From NCBI RefSeq assembly GCF_006439395.2, contig NZ_CP083950.1:310001-374000 (forward strand): DNA of 64,000 bases. The letters are read 5' to 3'. This DNA is from Mesorhizobium sp. B4-1-4. Lineage in GTDB: Bacteria; Pseudomonadota; Alphaproteobacteria; Rhizobiales; Rhizobiaceae. The position numbers were made by a program, and so were the translations under genes. Of the stretch, positions 33,657 through 42,452 are shown piece by piece; within the stretch, counting starts at the first letter, position 1, and every line of letters starts with the position of its first letter. The notes under the pieces are model-generated. The model saw only the letters and a program-made list of their open reading frames with translations, was not told where the DNA came from and did no database searches.

Positions 33657-34985
33657 TCAGAGCCTCTTCTCGACCAGGACTTCGACGCGCCGGTTGAGCG
33701 CGCGGCCCTCGCGCGTCGAGTTGTCGGTCACCGGCTCGGCGTCGGCGCGGCCTTCGGAATGGACGCGCTCCTGTGGCACTCCCGCCTGCACCAGGAGGTC
33801 CGCTATGGTTTGGGCACGTGCCTCCGAGAGCCGCTGGTTGCTCGCGAGCGGATTGGACCGTTGCAGGCGCACATTGTCGGTATGACCGACGATCGTGATG
33901 TTTCCAATCAGCTCCTGATTGGCGAGGATCACCTTGGCGATCGACTCGATCAGCGGCTCATAGCCTTGGGACAGTGTCGGCCGCGAGGATTGGAAGAGCT
34001 CGGGGTTGGAGGACTGGATGATCAGCTTGGCCAGCGAGACGCTCTCGGTGCCGCTGAGCGCGCCCTTGAGGTTCGCCGGCGCTTTGGCCTTGAACTCGGG
34101 CAGCAGCGCGAAATCGACCGGCTGTGGCGGTTCAGGTTCGGGAGCATCCTGCTTGGGTGCGGCGCGGGTGACGTCGCTACGTGAGGCCGGCGGCAGCGTG
34201 CGCACGAGCGCGGAGAGTTCGACCGCCTGGCCGCTCAAGCCCATCGACAGACCGATATAAGCGGCGGCGGCGACGACAGCCGCGGCAAGCGGCATCACCC
34301 AGATCGGAACGATGAAGCGCTGCGGCTCGTCTGAAGCGATCACGCCTTTCCAGTTTGGCGACAGCGGCGCGTCCTCGGCGTCCGCATTGCGCAGGAAGCG
34401 CGCGGCTGCCACACGCACGGCATTGAGCGAGCGGTCACCGGCGCGGCCCGGCACCCGATACTTGCCGCGGAAGCCGAGCGCCAGACAGTAGTATTGAAGC
34501 TCCAGCATCTCGCGGTCGCGGTTCGGATGACGCTCCAACTCGTCAAGGCGGGTGAAAAACTGGGTGCCGGCATCGACGTCGCCGCGCAGCATGACCACCA
34601 GCGGCTGGCGCGGCCAGGCGCTGGCGCCGCCCCAGGGTGTGTTGAGCGCGAGGTCGTCGAGCAACGCCGCCACGGCCCAGGCCGCCTGGTCCGCGCGCTC
34701 CAGCGAGGAGCCCGCGGCCATCGCGGCGTCGCGCGCCTGAACCAACTCGTCGAGCAGGCGCGTCCGCATCACTTCCGGGTTCTCCGGCGCCAGCGCGCTT
34801 TCGAGTTCGGGCGCGAATTCGAGCAATGGCGCGAAGATGTTGATGAGTGTGTTGGGATGAGCGCGCGACCTTTTGACCGGCGCGCCCGGTACCAGCGGCG
34901 CCATCGGCCGTGGCGCGGCGCCCGACAGCCTGATGCGTGTGCGCTCTCGATCCTCCGACAGTCCGAAAGGATCATCCCGGCTCAT
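33657..34985 (-). CDS. tssL: T6SS protein TssL (DotU/ImpK) with OmpA C-terminus, second copy
   Basis: 442 aa. A DotU domain (about 45-220; WAVAALLDDLALNTPWGG, LELQYYCLALGFRGKYRV) is followed by a membrane segment (about 245-265), a Pro-rich linker and a C-terminal OmpA domain (VGHTDNVRLQRSN, RLSEARAQTIADLLV, LNRRVEVLVEKRL). Its N-terminus, MSRDDPFG...RTRIRL, places Thr16 in a T-x-I-R context like Thr14 of the other TssL, so it may also be a PpkA substrate. It lies between tssK and tssM in the main operon with gaps of 4 and 1 bases. Confidence 0.94.
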   Translation of the reverse strand: MSRDDPFGLSEDRERTRIRLSGAAPRPMAPLVPGAPVKRSRAHPNTLINIFAPLLEFAPELESALAPENPEVMRTRLLDELVQARDAAMAAGSSLERADQAAWAVAALLDDLALNTPWGGASAWPRQPLVVMLRGDVDAGTQFFTRLDELERHPNRDREMLELQYYCLALGFRGKYRVPGRAGDRSLNAVRVAAARFLRNADAEDAPLSPNWKGVIASDEPQRFIVPIWVMPLAAAVVAAAAYIGLSMGLSGQAVELSALVRTLPPASRSDVTRAAPKQDAPEPEPPQPVDFALLPEFKAKAPANLKGALSGTESVSLAKLIIQSSNPELFQSSRPTLSQGYEPLIESIAKVILANQELIGNITIVGHTDNVRLQRSNPLASNQRLSEARAQTIADLLVQAGVPQERVHSEGRADAEPVTDNSTREGRALNRRVEVLVEKRL

Positions 34986-34989
34986 GGCC

Positions 34990-36324
34990 TCACCTGTTCA
35001 CTGAATAGCAGTCGACCTGCGGCTCGCTCGGCAGGACACCGGAAACGCCAATGACGAAGCCGGGGGCGTCGAGCAACGAGGCCCAATGCTCGCTTTTCTG
35101 ATCCAGTTCCAGGCACAGCCGGTCGCCATCATAGGGAATCTCGCGGGGCTGAGAATGAAGCGGCTTCAGCGGAATGCCCGGCAGGCGGGACTTCCAGAGC
35201 CCTTCGAACTGATCGGCGGCGCCGACTGTCGCCTGGTTGACGAAGATCTTGCGCAGCGCGTCTTCGGACAGTTCCGATCCGACACGGATGACGATGCGGC
35301 TGGCGACCAAAAGCTTCGGGTTGTCGATGCGCACTTTCCAGACATTGGTCGCGTGCCGCATCACCGGCAGCGCGCGCGATTTCGGCTCGATGTAGCGCAG
35401 GCTGAGGATGAGCGAACGCAAGGCGTCCGCCAGCGCCATATAGGAGGGGCCAGGTGCCATGTGGTCATAGGCCGGCAGTTCGCCGAGCCGCCGCGAACTC
35501 GAGCCGTAGGTTGCCATCTCGCCGGCGAGTCCGGCAAGTTCGAGATAGAGTTCGGCCGGATGAAAGACATCCTGGGCAAGCATATGGGCAAGCCTTGGGC
35601 GAGCGGCATTGGCGAGGTGTAGCATCAAAAGGTCTTCGACGCTGCGGCCGGCGCCGCCCATCACCATCTTGCCATGCGCTTCGGCGATCTGGTCGAGGCC
35701 GGTGACGACCTCCTGCAGCAATTGCCGGTACCAGTGGACCGCGCCGGTGATCAGCGTCGGCGGCAGGAACGTCTCATCGAGCGAGACGCCGCCGTCGGCG
35801 CGCACACCTTTTATGTCGGCGATCGGCAAGGCGGTGTAACCGCCGACCGATTTGCCGGGCGCGATCAGGGCCGCTTGCGGTCGGGCGATCTCGATCTCTT
35901 CCGGATCGGCGCGGCTCTGGACGGCGTCGCGCACCGAAACGATCTTGCCGTGGTAGCGCGCGCCCGTCGATGCCGCATGCGCCGGGTCGAATCCGACGCC
36001 ACCGGGCGGCTCGAGCGGCAGTGCGATCAACACCGGACCGGCACCGGTATCGGCCGTGACCGGCAGCGGCTTCGGTGCATCCATCAGTTCGGGGATGGAG
36101 AAAGGCGTGCCGTCCGGGAAAATGCCACGGGCGGACACGATCGAGACCTGGCCGGCGTCGAGCAGCGATTGGTCGAGGGTCAGTTGCTGGAAGCCGAAAG
36201 TATGGAGCTGGCCGGCCTGCAATGCGCCGCGCACCATGCCCTCGAAGAACCGATCCTGCTGCTGGAAATGCTGGGTCCTGAGAAACAGGCCCTCCGACCA
36301 CAGCACCCTGTTTGCATCGCTCAT
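34990..36324 (-). CDS. tssK: T6SS baseplate protein TssK (ImpJ)
   Basis: 444 aa. The start MSDANRVLWSEGLFLRTQHFQQQDRF is the family signature; the central part includes LMLHLANAARPRLAHML and the C-terminal foot domain includes DRLCLELDQKSEHW. TssK trimers connect the baseplate wedge (TssEFG) to the membrane complex (TssL/TssM). ATG 36324 is used; an upstream frame start at 36345 adds seven residues before the conserved beginning. There is one TssK only, so it would have to dock onto whichever of the two TssL-TssM pairs is in use. Confidence 0.95.
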   Translation of the reverse strand: MSDANRVLWSEGLFLRTQHFQQQDRFFEGMVRGALQAGQLHTFGFQQLTLDQSLLDAGQVSIVSARGIFPDGTPFSIPELMDAPKPLPVTADTGAGPVLIALPLEPPGGVGFDPAHAASTGARYHGKIVSVRDAVQSRADPEEIEIARPQAALIAPGKSVGGYTALPIADIKGVRADGGVSLDETFLPPTLITGAVHWYRQLLQEVVTGLDQIAEAHGKMVMGGAGRSVEDLLMLHLANAARPRLAHMLAQDVFHPAELYLELAGLAGEMATYGSSSRRLGELPAYDHMAPGPSYMALADALRSLILSLRYIEPKSRALPVMRHATNVWKVRIDNPKLLVASRIVIRVGSELSEDALRKIFVNQATVGAADQFEGLWKSRLPGIPLKPLHSQPREIPYDGDRLCLELDQKSEHWASLLDAPGFVIGVSGVLPSEPQVDCYSVNR

Positions 36325-36363
36325 GCCGCTACTCTCTGCACGCAACCATCTGCTGCTTTGTCG

Positions 36364-36816
36364 CTAGGCGGAAATGCCGCCCTTGCCGAGGCTGACGTTG
36401 ATGGTGAATTTCGACCCCGGCGACACAGACTTGGTCGTGCGCCAGTTGCGTCCGCCAGGCTCGCGGATCAGGGCCACGAAGCCGAGGGCCGCTGCGTTCG
36501 GTTCGACCGTTATGGTCTTGGCCGCCGTCTTGCCCGGCGCGACCGAGATCGTGTCGGAGCCGAGGAGGTCGGCCCCGAGCGCCGAACTCGCGTTGCCCTG
36601 CAGCGCGAAATAGTCAGCCGAGTTGAACTTGCCGGTGCTGGCAAGCCGCATCACCAGAACCGTCACCGGCCGGTCGCCGCCGCCCGGTCCTGGATTCATA
36701 CCGGCGCCGCCGGTCACGTTGACCGAGATAACCGATGGTTTCGGCGGGCCGCTCTGGCAAGCCGCAAGCAACCCCGTAGCGCCCAGGGCAACGACGAATT
36801 CGCGTCTGTCGATCAT
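36364..36816 (-). CDS. tssJ: T6SS outer-membrane lipoprotein TssJ
   Basis: 150 aa. The N-terminus has a twin-arginine pattern (DRREF) before a short hydrophobic stretch and a lipobox (LLAAC, Cys20), so it may be a Tat-exported lipoprotein rather than a plain Sec one. The mature part shows the TssJ transthyretin-like pattern (INVTGG-type start, PVTVLVMRLASTGKF, DYFALQG, GFVALIREPGGRNWR). TssJ anchors the TssM periplasmic domain to the outer membrane. It lies between the main-operon FHA gene (3-base gap) and tssK (39-base gap). It is the only TssJ in the window, although there are two TssM. Confidence 0.88.
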   Translation of the reverse strand: MIDRREFVVALGATGLLAACQSGPPKPSVISVNVTGGAGMNPGPGGGDRPVTVLVMRLASTGKFNSADYFALQGNASSALGADLLGSDTISVAPGKTAAKTITVEPNAAALGFVALIREPGGRNWRTTKSVSPGSKFTINVSLGKGGISA

Positions 36817-36819
36817 GTC

Positions 36820-38277
36820 CTACTCCTCTTCATATGCGTCCCTGAAGTCCGCGCCGATCTCGCCCAGGAAACTCGATTCCGCACTCTGGGCGATGTCGCG
36901 GTGGCGTTTCTGGTAGAGCTCCCACAGCTTGGCGTTGCGCCCGCCGGAGAGCAGATTGCCGATGGCGGAATTGGATTTGAGTTCTTCCTCGATAGCGGCC
37001 GGGTCAAAATGGTCGATCATGCGCCTGAGTGCGGCCTGCACCCCCCGCCAAGCGCGCACATGGTGCTGCGCGAGATCGCGCACCGCATCGGAAATCGCCG
37101 CCTCGCCGGCGAGAAAGCCCGGACTGCGTTCCGAGATGATGGTGACGATGACATCCTCGACCGTCGGCAGGAATTTAAGCGGGTTGACCTCGGAAGCACC
37201 GACCACCGTCTGGGCGACGCGGGCGCTTCCCTTCTCCTCGGCGCGCTTGCGCAGGAGTTGCATCAAGCCATCCAGCATCAGCCGGTATTCGCGCCCGAAC
37301 TTTTCCATTTCGGCGATCGCATCGCGGCCGGGAAAATCGGCTTCGTCGACGCCCATGCCGCGTAAGAATGCGGCACGAAGCGCCATATCGGCGGAAGCAG
37401 GCCGTGCGGGGTGCGCCGGCTTTGACGCTGGAACGGCGCGGCGCGGCGGCGGTGATGCCGCTTCCTGCGCCGGCATATCCCAAGAATGCGCGGTTCGCGG
37501 CTTTTCAACCTGATGCTGCGCACGTCCTGCCAGGTCGGCGCCGTTGGTGAGAGGCGGCGTCGCGACCGGTCCAAAGCTGAAATCGTCATCGAGGCTGGCT
37601 GGCTTTGCCGCATGCTCGGGCGCATCGTTGCGCGAAGACATTTCACCAAACCCGAACGGATCTGGCTGACCTGGAGCAGCGGCACCGCTGGAGTCCGGCG
37701 TCGCCACCGGGTCGAGGCTGAACGGATCGTCAAAGGCGGGCGAACTGCGTTGGCTCGATGGGCGGTCATAAGCCCCAGGAACAGGCTGCTCGAACGGGTT
37801 CGGAAGATCCGCCGGGCGCGGCGGCCGCGGCTCTTCCTCGACCTTGGCCGAGAAGAAGTCGTCGCCGCCGATGCTGGCCGGCGATCGCGCTCCCGGCGAT
37901 GACCACGCAGGCATGGGATGACTGGCGACCGGCGCAGGGCCGATCGACGTCTGGCTCGCTTTGGATTGAACCTCGACATAGACCACATAGTCGCCCATGC
38001 GCAGCCGCATGCCGCTCTGCAGCCGCATCGACCGGCCAGGTCCTAGAGGGCTGTCGGAATCGTCGACGAACAATCCGCTGCTCGACGTGTCGGTAACGAA
38101 ATAATCAGCCCGGCCGCCGCTGATCTTGCAATGCGCGCGCGAGACGAACATGTCCGGGTCGTCGATCTGCCAGCCGGCATCGGCGCCGCGCCCGATCACC
38201 AATTCGCCCTCGTCCAGCCGGGTCTGCCTGACCACTTGCGAGCGCGGCCCCTGTTCCAGCGTCAGCAGCAGGCTCAT
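36820..38277 (-). CDS. tagH: T6SS FHA-domain protein (TagH/ImpI), main-operon copy
   Basis: 485 aa from ATG 38277 (ATGA overlap with tssG). N-terminal FHA domain with GRGADAGW and SRAHCKI, but the usual N-G-T loop reads SSSGLFVD, so the conserved Asn that grips the peptide is replaced by Ser. A long Pro/Ser/Asp-rich linker (about 125-315) leads to the C-terminal T6SS FHA-associated domain (about 330-485; LKFLPTVEDVIVTIISERSP, KLWELYQKRHRDIAQSAES, FGEIGADF-like end). It is predicted to link PpkA signalling to assembly. Its partner in the accessory operon has a canonical FHA loop, so the two may differ in binding. Confidence 0.9.
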   Translation of the reverse strand: MSLLLTLEQGPRSQVVRQTRLDEGELVIGRGADAGWQIDDPDMFVSRAHCKISGGRADYFVTDTSSSGLFVDDSDSPLGPGRSMRLQSGMRLRMGDYVVYVEVQSKASQTSIGPAPVASHPMPAWSSPGARSPASIGGDDFFSAKVEEEPRPPRPADLPNPFEQPVPGAYDRPSSQRSSPAFDDPFSLDPVATPDSSGAAAPGQPDPFGFGEMSSRNDAPEHAAKPASLDDDFSFGPVATPPLTNGADLAGRAQHQVEKPRTAHSWDMPAQEAASPPPRRAVPASKPAHPARPASADMALRAAFLRGMGVDEADFPGRDAIAEMEKFGREYRLMLDGLMQLLRKRAEEKGSARVAQTVVGASEVNPLKFLPTVEDVIVTIISERSPGFLAGEAAISDAVRDLAQHHVRAWRGVQAALRRMIDHFDPAAIEEELKSNSAIGNLLSGGRNAKLWELYQKRHRDIAQSAESSFLGEIGADFRDAYEEE

Positions 38278-39341
38278 GCGGCCGCCTCCGCCATTTCCGA
38301 CCGCCAACCCACGATGGTGCGCAACCTGAGATCGTCGGCGTCACCCTTTTCGGCGGGCCGTGCCAGCCAGGCCGTCCGGCCAAGCTGGACAGTCCCGACC
38401 CGTGGCCGCGGCACGGCGTCGCGCGCGAGCACGACGCGCAGATCGACGTCGAGCGTCTCGCCGATCATGTCGCTCACCGCCTTCTTGAAAAGGCCAAGAC
38501 GCCGTTCGCCGGGCAGGAACGACTTGAAGTCGTCGAGGCTGAGCGGGCCGACGCGCAATTCGATCCTGCTTTGGCGGCTGAAGACCCGCGGCCCAATCGT
38601 AGCACCGCGTCCGAGACCGGCATAGGCCTTGCCGAGACGCGTCTGCAGCGCCGTCGGTATGGTGATCCAGGCGGCGACGAATTCCTTGATCTGCACCGGT
38701 ACCTTGAAGGCGGTGGCGAGAAACAAGGTAAGCCGCTCCACGCCATCGACCTGGTTGGCGAGCGATCCAGCCTGTCGCAGTCGCACAGTGTCTAGTTCGG
38801 GATCCTGCGTGCCGGGGAGGCCGATCCCGGACATTGCCTCCAGCATGCCGCGAACGCGCCCGCCGACGGAACGCTCGACCTGAACCGCCGGATGCGCGTC
38901 AGCCCAGGCGCGGTAGTAAAGCGCCATCATGCGGTGCTGCAGGATGTTGACGAAATCGACGAAGGTCGTGTCGCTGGTCTGCTCGGCGTCGGCCCCCGTG
39001 AACCAGCGCTGCGACAGCCGGTCGAGCACCCAGCGCGTCAGATGCAATGGCATCGGTCCTTCCGGTCCAAGCAGCCCGAGATTGGCGACGGTTACTCGCG
39101 CCGGGGCCTTGCCCCCGGTGTCATGGAGCCTGACGACATCCCGGGCCGAGAAGCTCAGGCGCACATGCTGGCCAAGTCTCGCCGGTTCGCGGTCGGCCGT
39201 TCCGGAATGGCCGAACAATCCACGGCGCTGCTCCAGGCGTCGCAGCAGCTCGAAAAAGTCGAAGCTCTCCGATAACGGTTCGGCTGCGACCGTTGCGGGC
39301 TCCTCTAGATCAGGTAGCGATTGCCGGGCGTCATCGGCCAT
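38274..39341 (-). CDS. tssG: T6SS baseplate protein TssG (ImpH)
   Basis: 355 aa from ATG 39341; longer frames would lie mainly within tssF. Family features: FDFFELLRRLEQ near residue 28, FVDFVNILQHRMMALYYRAWADAHP, and C-terminal RVFSRQSRIELRVGPLSLDDFKSFLPG with LVDLRVVLARD. TssG forms the baseplate wedge core with TssF and TssE. It overlaps tssF by 37 bases and the FHA gene by 4 bases. Confidence 0.94.
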   Translation of the reverse strand: MADDARQSLPDLEEPATVAAEPLSESFDFFELLRRLEQRRGLFGHSGTADREPARLGQHVRLSFSARDVVRLHDTGGKAPARVTVANLGLLGPEGPMPLHLTRWVLDRLSQRWFTGADAEQTSDTTFVDFVNILQHRMMALYYRAWADAHPAVQVERSVGGRVRGMLEAMSGIGLPGTQDPELDTVRLRQAGSLANQVDGVERLTLFLATAFKVPVQIKEFVAAWITIPTALQTRLGKAYAGLGRGATIGPRVFSRQSRIELRVGPLSLDDFKSFLPGERRLGLFKKAVSDMIGETLDVDLRVVLARDAVPRPRVGTVQLGRTAWLARPAEKGDADDLRLRTIVGWRSEMAEAAA

Positions 39342-41179
39342 GGCACATCCTCCTGCTTCTGCAACAACCGCGTGCGGGTCCGCACAAATCCGTTTATCCC
39401 AGCGTGGCGGGCGAACAGCCGCGAAAGCAGGGCCGAAAGCAGCAGCGAGCTTTGACCCGCCAGCACGGACTGGTCGACATGCAGTGTTATCTCGGTGCCG
39501 CGTCCGAAGCACATTGGCCCGTCGATCTGGAGCCGCTCGATCACCGGGCGCGAATCGATACGGACGATCGAATGCACGTTGCGGGCAAGGCCCGGATCGC
39601 CCCGATCGGCATAGAGGTCGAGCAAGGCATGCAGCGGATCGACGCCACGGCCTTCCTGGGCAAGGCTGAGGAAGTTGAGAGAGAGCTGCGCCACCAGCCG
39701 CCAGGCGAGATTGTCGGCGCGGGATTCGCCTTCAGCGCCGGCCGGCAGGGACGCCGGGATTGCCGGCTGCGGCGCCCGTAGTGCCCCGAGCAAGCGTACC
39801 GCTTCGACCGGATCGGCCGTCTCCAGCGTCAGCGTCGGCGTATCGTCCAGGATCGGCAGGTCGCGGTTGGTGCAGAGCGCCGTGATGTCTAGACGGTTGA
39901 GCGGCCGGTTTGGTGCGCTTCCTGCCGGGCGTGAGACGGCGATAAAGACATCGTCGCCCGTGTAGGAGGTGCGGGTCAGGCCCTCGCGCCGCTCGTCTTC
40001 CGTGGCCCGGCGCGGCCGTCGCTCGGTCGAATAGACCCAGCCGCTGCCGCTGTTCTGCCCCAGGCTGAACAATTCGGGAATTGTCGCCTCGCCGCTCTCC
40101 GCGTCGGCATCCTCGACCCGGGAGACCCGGAAGATCTCGAAATCCCGCGCGCGGGTGCGGTCGGCGTGCAGAACCTGACGCGTTTTGCGCGGATCGATCT
40201 CGATGACGTTGCATTCGCGTTCGAAGAGATTGATGACCGGCGTCACGAACAACTCGAAATCGGCGGCCGTCACATCCGCGAGCTCGGGCACGGGGCGGCG
40301 GAACAGGAAGATGATCTCGATCCCCGCATCGCACTTGCGCACCACCGGCTGGAGGCCGGCGACCCGCACATAATGGAAGCGCTCCGGGATCATGAAATAT
40401 TCGCGCAGCAGCCGATATCCCTCGAAGGTCGGACGGGTGCGCGGCATCAGCGCTTCGTCGTCGCGGATGCCGACCATTTCGGGCTCGGGCAGCGCCGATA
40501 ACCGATCGGTCTTGCCTTGGGCCCGCGCGCCGACGGCCGAGCAGGCGCCGAAGATTGCATCGAAAAGCATCGGTGCCTTGGCACGCCCGGCGAAATAAAG
40601 GTCGAGACGGTCGAGCGACAGCTCGCTGAGCTTGCCTTTTCCTGTCCGGGCGAGGGTGACGCGAAACGCCGCCTCGCGGCGCACATCACCGATCGGCGCG
40701 ATTCCGGCGGCGGCGAGCGCGCTGCGATCCTGGAAATAGCTGACCGAGGTGATGGCGATCGGCCACAGCGTGACCTCCTGCGCGGTGGTGAAGGTGGAGC
40801 GCGTCGAAAGCCCTGGATGCAGGCCGGAGACCAGTCGTGTGCCGCGCGCGACGGCGTGGCCGGCGATCATCGACTGCACCTGCTGGCCGGGTTTCAGCAC
40901 AGCCATCGCCGTCGCCGGCGCCGGTGTCACCAGATCCGGGTAAAGCACATCGAGCACGGCGCGCGAGAAGCGCGAGCGCTCCGCGTCGACTTTCAGACGG
41001 GTGCGCGCGGCCAGGAAGGCCACGCCGTCAAGCAGGCGTTCCACATAAGGGTCGGGACATGGGACCGTATCGAGGGAAAGATTGCGGGCAACCGCCGGAT
41101 GCATGTCGGCGAATTCCGCCGCCAGCGCCCGGATATGGGTCAGTTCTTCTTCGTAATACTCCACGAAGACCCGATCCAT
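39305..41179 (-). CDS. tssF: T6SS baseplate protein TssF (ImpG)
   Basis: 624 aa. The N-terminal motif YYEEELTHIRALAAEFADMHP...LDTVPCPDPYVERLLDGVAF is diagnostic, with YREYFMIPERF-like and VTPVINLFERE blocks in the middle and YADRGDPGLARNVHSIVRI near the C-terminus. It forms two copies per wedge with TssG and recruits the spike hub. The start follows the tssE stop by one base. Confidence 0.95.
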   Translation of the reverse strand: MDRVFVEYYEEELTHIRALAAEFADMHPAVARNLSLDTVPCPDPYVERLLDGVAFLAARTRLKVDAERSRFSRAVLDVLYPDLVTPAPATAMAVLKPGQQVQSMIAGHAVARGTRLVSGLHPGLSTRSTFTTAQEVTLWPIAITSVSYFQDRSALAAAGIAPIGDVRREAAFRVTLARTGKGKLSELSLDRLDLYFAGRAKAPMLFDAIFGACSAVGARAQGKTDRLSALPEPEMVGIRDDEALMPRTRPTFEGYRLLREYFMIPERFHYVRVAGLQPVVRKCDAGIEIIFLFRRPVPELADVTAADFELFVTPVINLFERECNVIEIDPRKTRQVLHADRTRARDFEIFRVSRVEDADAESGEATIPELFSLGQNSGSGWVYSTERRPRRATEDERREGLTRTSYTGDDVFIAVSRPAGSAPNRPLNRLDITALCTNRDLPILDDTPTLTLETADPVEAVRLLGALRAPQPAIPASLPAGAEGESRADNLAWRLVAQLSLNFLSLAQEGRGVDPLHALLDLYADRGDPGLARNVHSIVRIDSRPVIERLQIDGPMCFGRGTEITLHVDQSVLAGQSSLLLSALLSRLFARHAGINGFVRTRTRLLQKQEDVPWPMTPGNRYLI

Positions 41180-41180
41180 C

Positions 41181-41933
41181 TCAGGTCTCCCGGAATTCGG
41201 TTCGTGCCAGGCCGTTGTCGAGATTGATCGTGGTGCGCAGCCGCATACGCTCCGGCGTCGGGGCCATGATCAGCACCGCGTCGATCTCGATCTTGAGGCC
41301 GACGTTCTTGTCGCCGAGCGTGACGTTGACGGTGGTGGCGCTTTCCTTCAGGCGCGGCTCGAAGGTGGCGAGCACCGCGCGGATTTCGCGCGCCAGCGCA
41401 TCGCGGTCGAAATCCCGTGACGAGCGGCCGGAAAAGGACGGCACGCCATAATTGATCACGCTGCGGCGCACCTCCGGAAAGTCGGTGAGCGACGGCAGTT
41501 CGTCCAGGGGCTGTTCATGTTCGGCGTCGGAGAGCATCGGCACGGATTCGAAACGCTCGGTGTTGAACAGGGCCTCGATGTCGCGCCGCACGGCTTCTCT
41601 CAATACGCGCGCCGAAACGACCACGCCGCGGCTTTCGATTTCGGCGCGATGCTCGGTCTGGAAGGCCAGTCGGTGCAGGCGCCGTTTCTGCTCGGATGTG
41701 AGTTCGGCGTCGGTATCGACGGCGCGCGCGCTGCCGGCAAGAAGAGCCTCGACGCGCTCGTCGCCGAGTTCTTCATCCAGCTGACGGCGCAGCCCGTCGA
41801 TCTCCGACGTCAGCCCCGGCAAGTCGTTGACGAGGCGGTCCCAGAGGGAGGGCTGGACCGCCTCGCGCTTTGCCCGCGAACTGCCGGCAAGCTGCGCCTT
41901 CGCGCCGGGCCGCTTGGCCTCACTTGCCGACAT
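41181..41933 (-). CDS. tssE: T6SS baseplate protein TssE (gp25-like), long form
   Basis: 250 aa from ATG 41933, inside the end of hcp by 14 bases. The C-terminal 130 residues are the gp25 lysozyme-like fold (RDIEALFNTERF, LPSLTDFPEVRRSVINYGVPSFSG, EIRAVLATFEPRL). The N-terminal SLWDRLVNDLP is also conserved, but about 70 residues separate it from the LREAVRRDIEALFNT block, making this protein longer than the 140-180 aa TssE of many systems. The insertion is charged and helical (TSEQKRRLHRLAFQTEHRAEIE). TssE joins sheath and baseplate. Confidence 0.92.
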   Translation of the reverse strand: MSASEAKRPGAKAQLAGSSRAKREAVQPSLWDRLVNDLPGLTSEIDGLRRQLDEELGDERVEALLAGSARAVDTDAELTSEQKRRLHRLAFQTEHRAEIESRGVVVSARVLREAVRRDIEALFNTERFESVPMLSDAEHEQPLDELPSLTDFPEVRRSVINYGVPSFSGRSSRDFDRDALAREIRAVLATFEPRLKESATTVNVTLGDKNVGLKIEIDAVLIMAPTPERMRLRTTINLDNGLARTEFRET

Positions 41934-42402
41934 AGACGTCCATTTCGATCTCGTCGTCCTTGTCATAGACGAACTTGATCTTCTTATAGGCGAAGCTGAC
42001 TTCTTCCTCGATGAGGTCCGCCTCGTCGGCGGCCTGCCGCATGTCGTATTCCATGATCGAGGCGTCGGTGAGCGTCACGACCAGATAGTCGCTGGTCTCG
42101 CCGTCAATGGTGCGGCGTGCCGAAAACACCACCTCGTCGAGTGCCTTGTTCTCGAAAAGAGCCTTCTTCAGATATGGCGACGACTTGTCGTAGTGCTTGG
42201 AGAATTTGATCATGCCCATCGACACACGGCCGCGTCGCGAAAGCGAGTTCGGGTCGTAGGGAGCAATCATCTTGTAATCGATGCCATGCACTTCGATCTC
42301 GTCTTCATGGCCGTCGCGCTTGCTAGGACCCTTGATATCCGGAACTTTCAAAAAACCATCAATCTTCATTGAAGGAGCATCGCTTCTCTCTGTGGTCGGC
42401 AT
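41920..42402 (-). CDS. hcp: T6SS tube protein Hcp (TssD)
   Basis: 160 aa. Hcp pattern: MKIDGFLKVPDIKGPSKRDGHEDEIEVHG, then FSKHYDKSSPYLKKALFENKALDEVVFSARR and a C-terminal strand VSFAYKKIKFVYD. Hcp hexamers stack into the expelled inner tube and can carry small effectors. GGAGAAA lies 5 bases before ATG 42402, so the 12-residue leader before MKIDG is probably translated. It is placed between tssC (50-base gap) and tssE, the only Hcp in the window. Confidence 0.94.
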   Translation of the reverse strand: MPTTERSDAPSMKIDGFLKVPDIKGPSKRDGHEDEIEVHGIDYKMIAPYDPNSLSRRGRVSMGMIKFSKHYDKSSPYLKKALFENKALDEVVFSARRTIDGETSDYLVVTLTDASIMEYDMRQAADEADLIEEEVSFAYKKIKFVYDKDDEIEMDVYVGK

Positions 42403-42452
42403 TGTCTTTCTCCACCGCTTTCAAAACGAAACAGGATGACTTCACTGCGATT

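Noticed and set aside
31385-33697. Open frame of 770 codons on the plus strand opposite tssM
   Set aside because: Antisense shadow of a GC-rich gene; the translation is Arg/Gly/Ala-rich and without domains.
35674-37365. Open frame of 563 codons on the plus strand opposite tssK and tssJ
   Set aside because: Spans three minus-strand T6SS genes; shadow.
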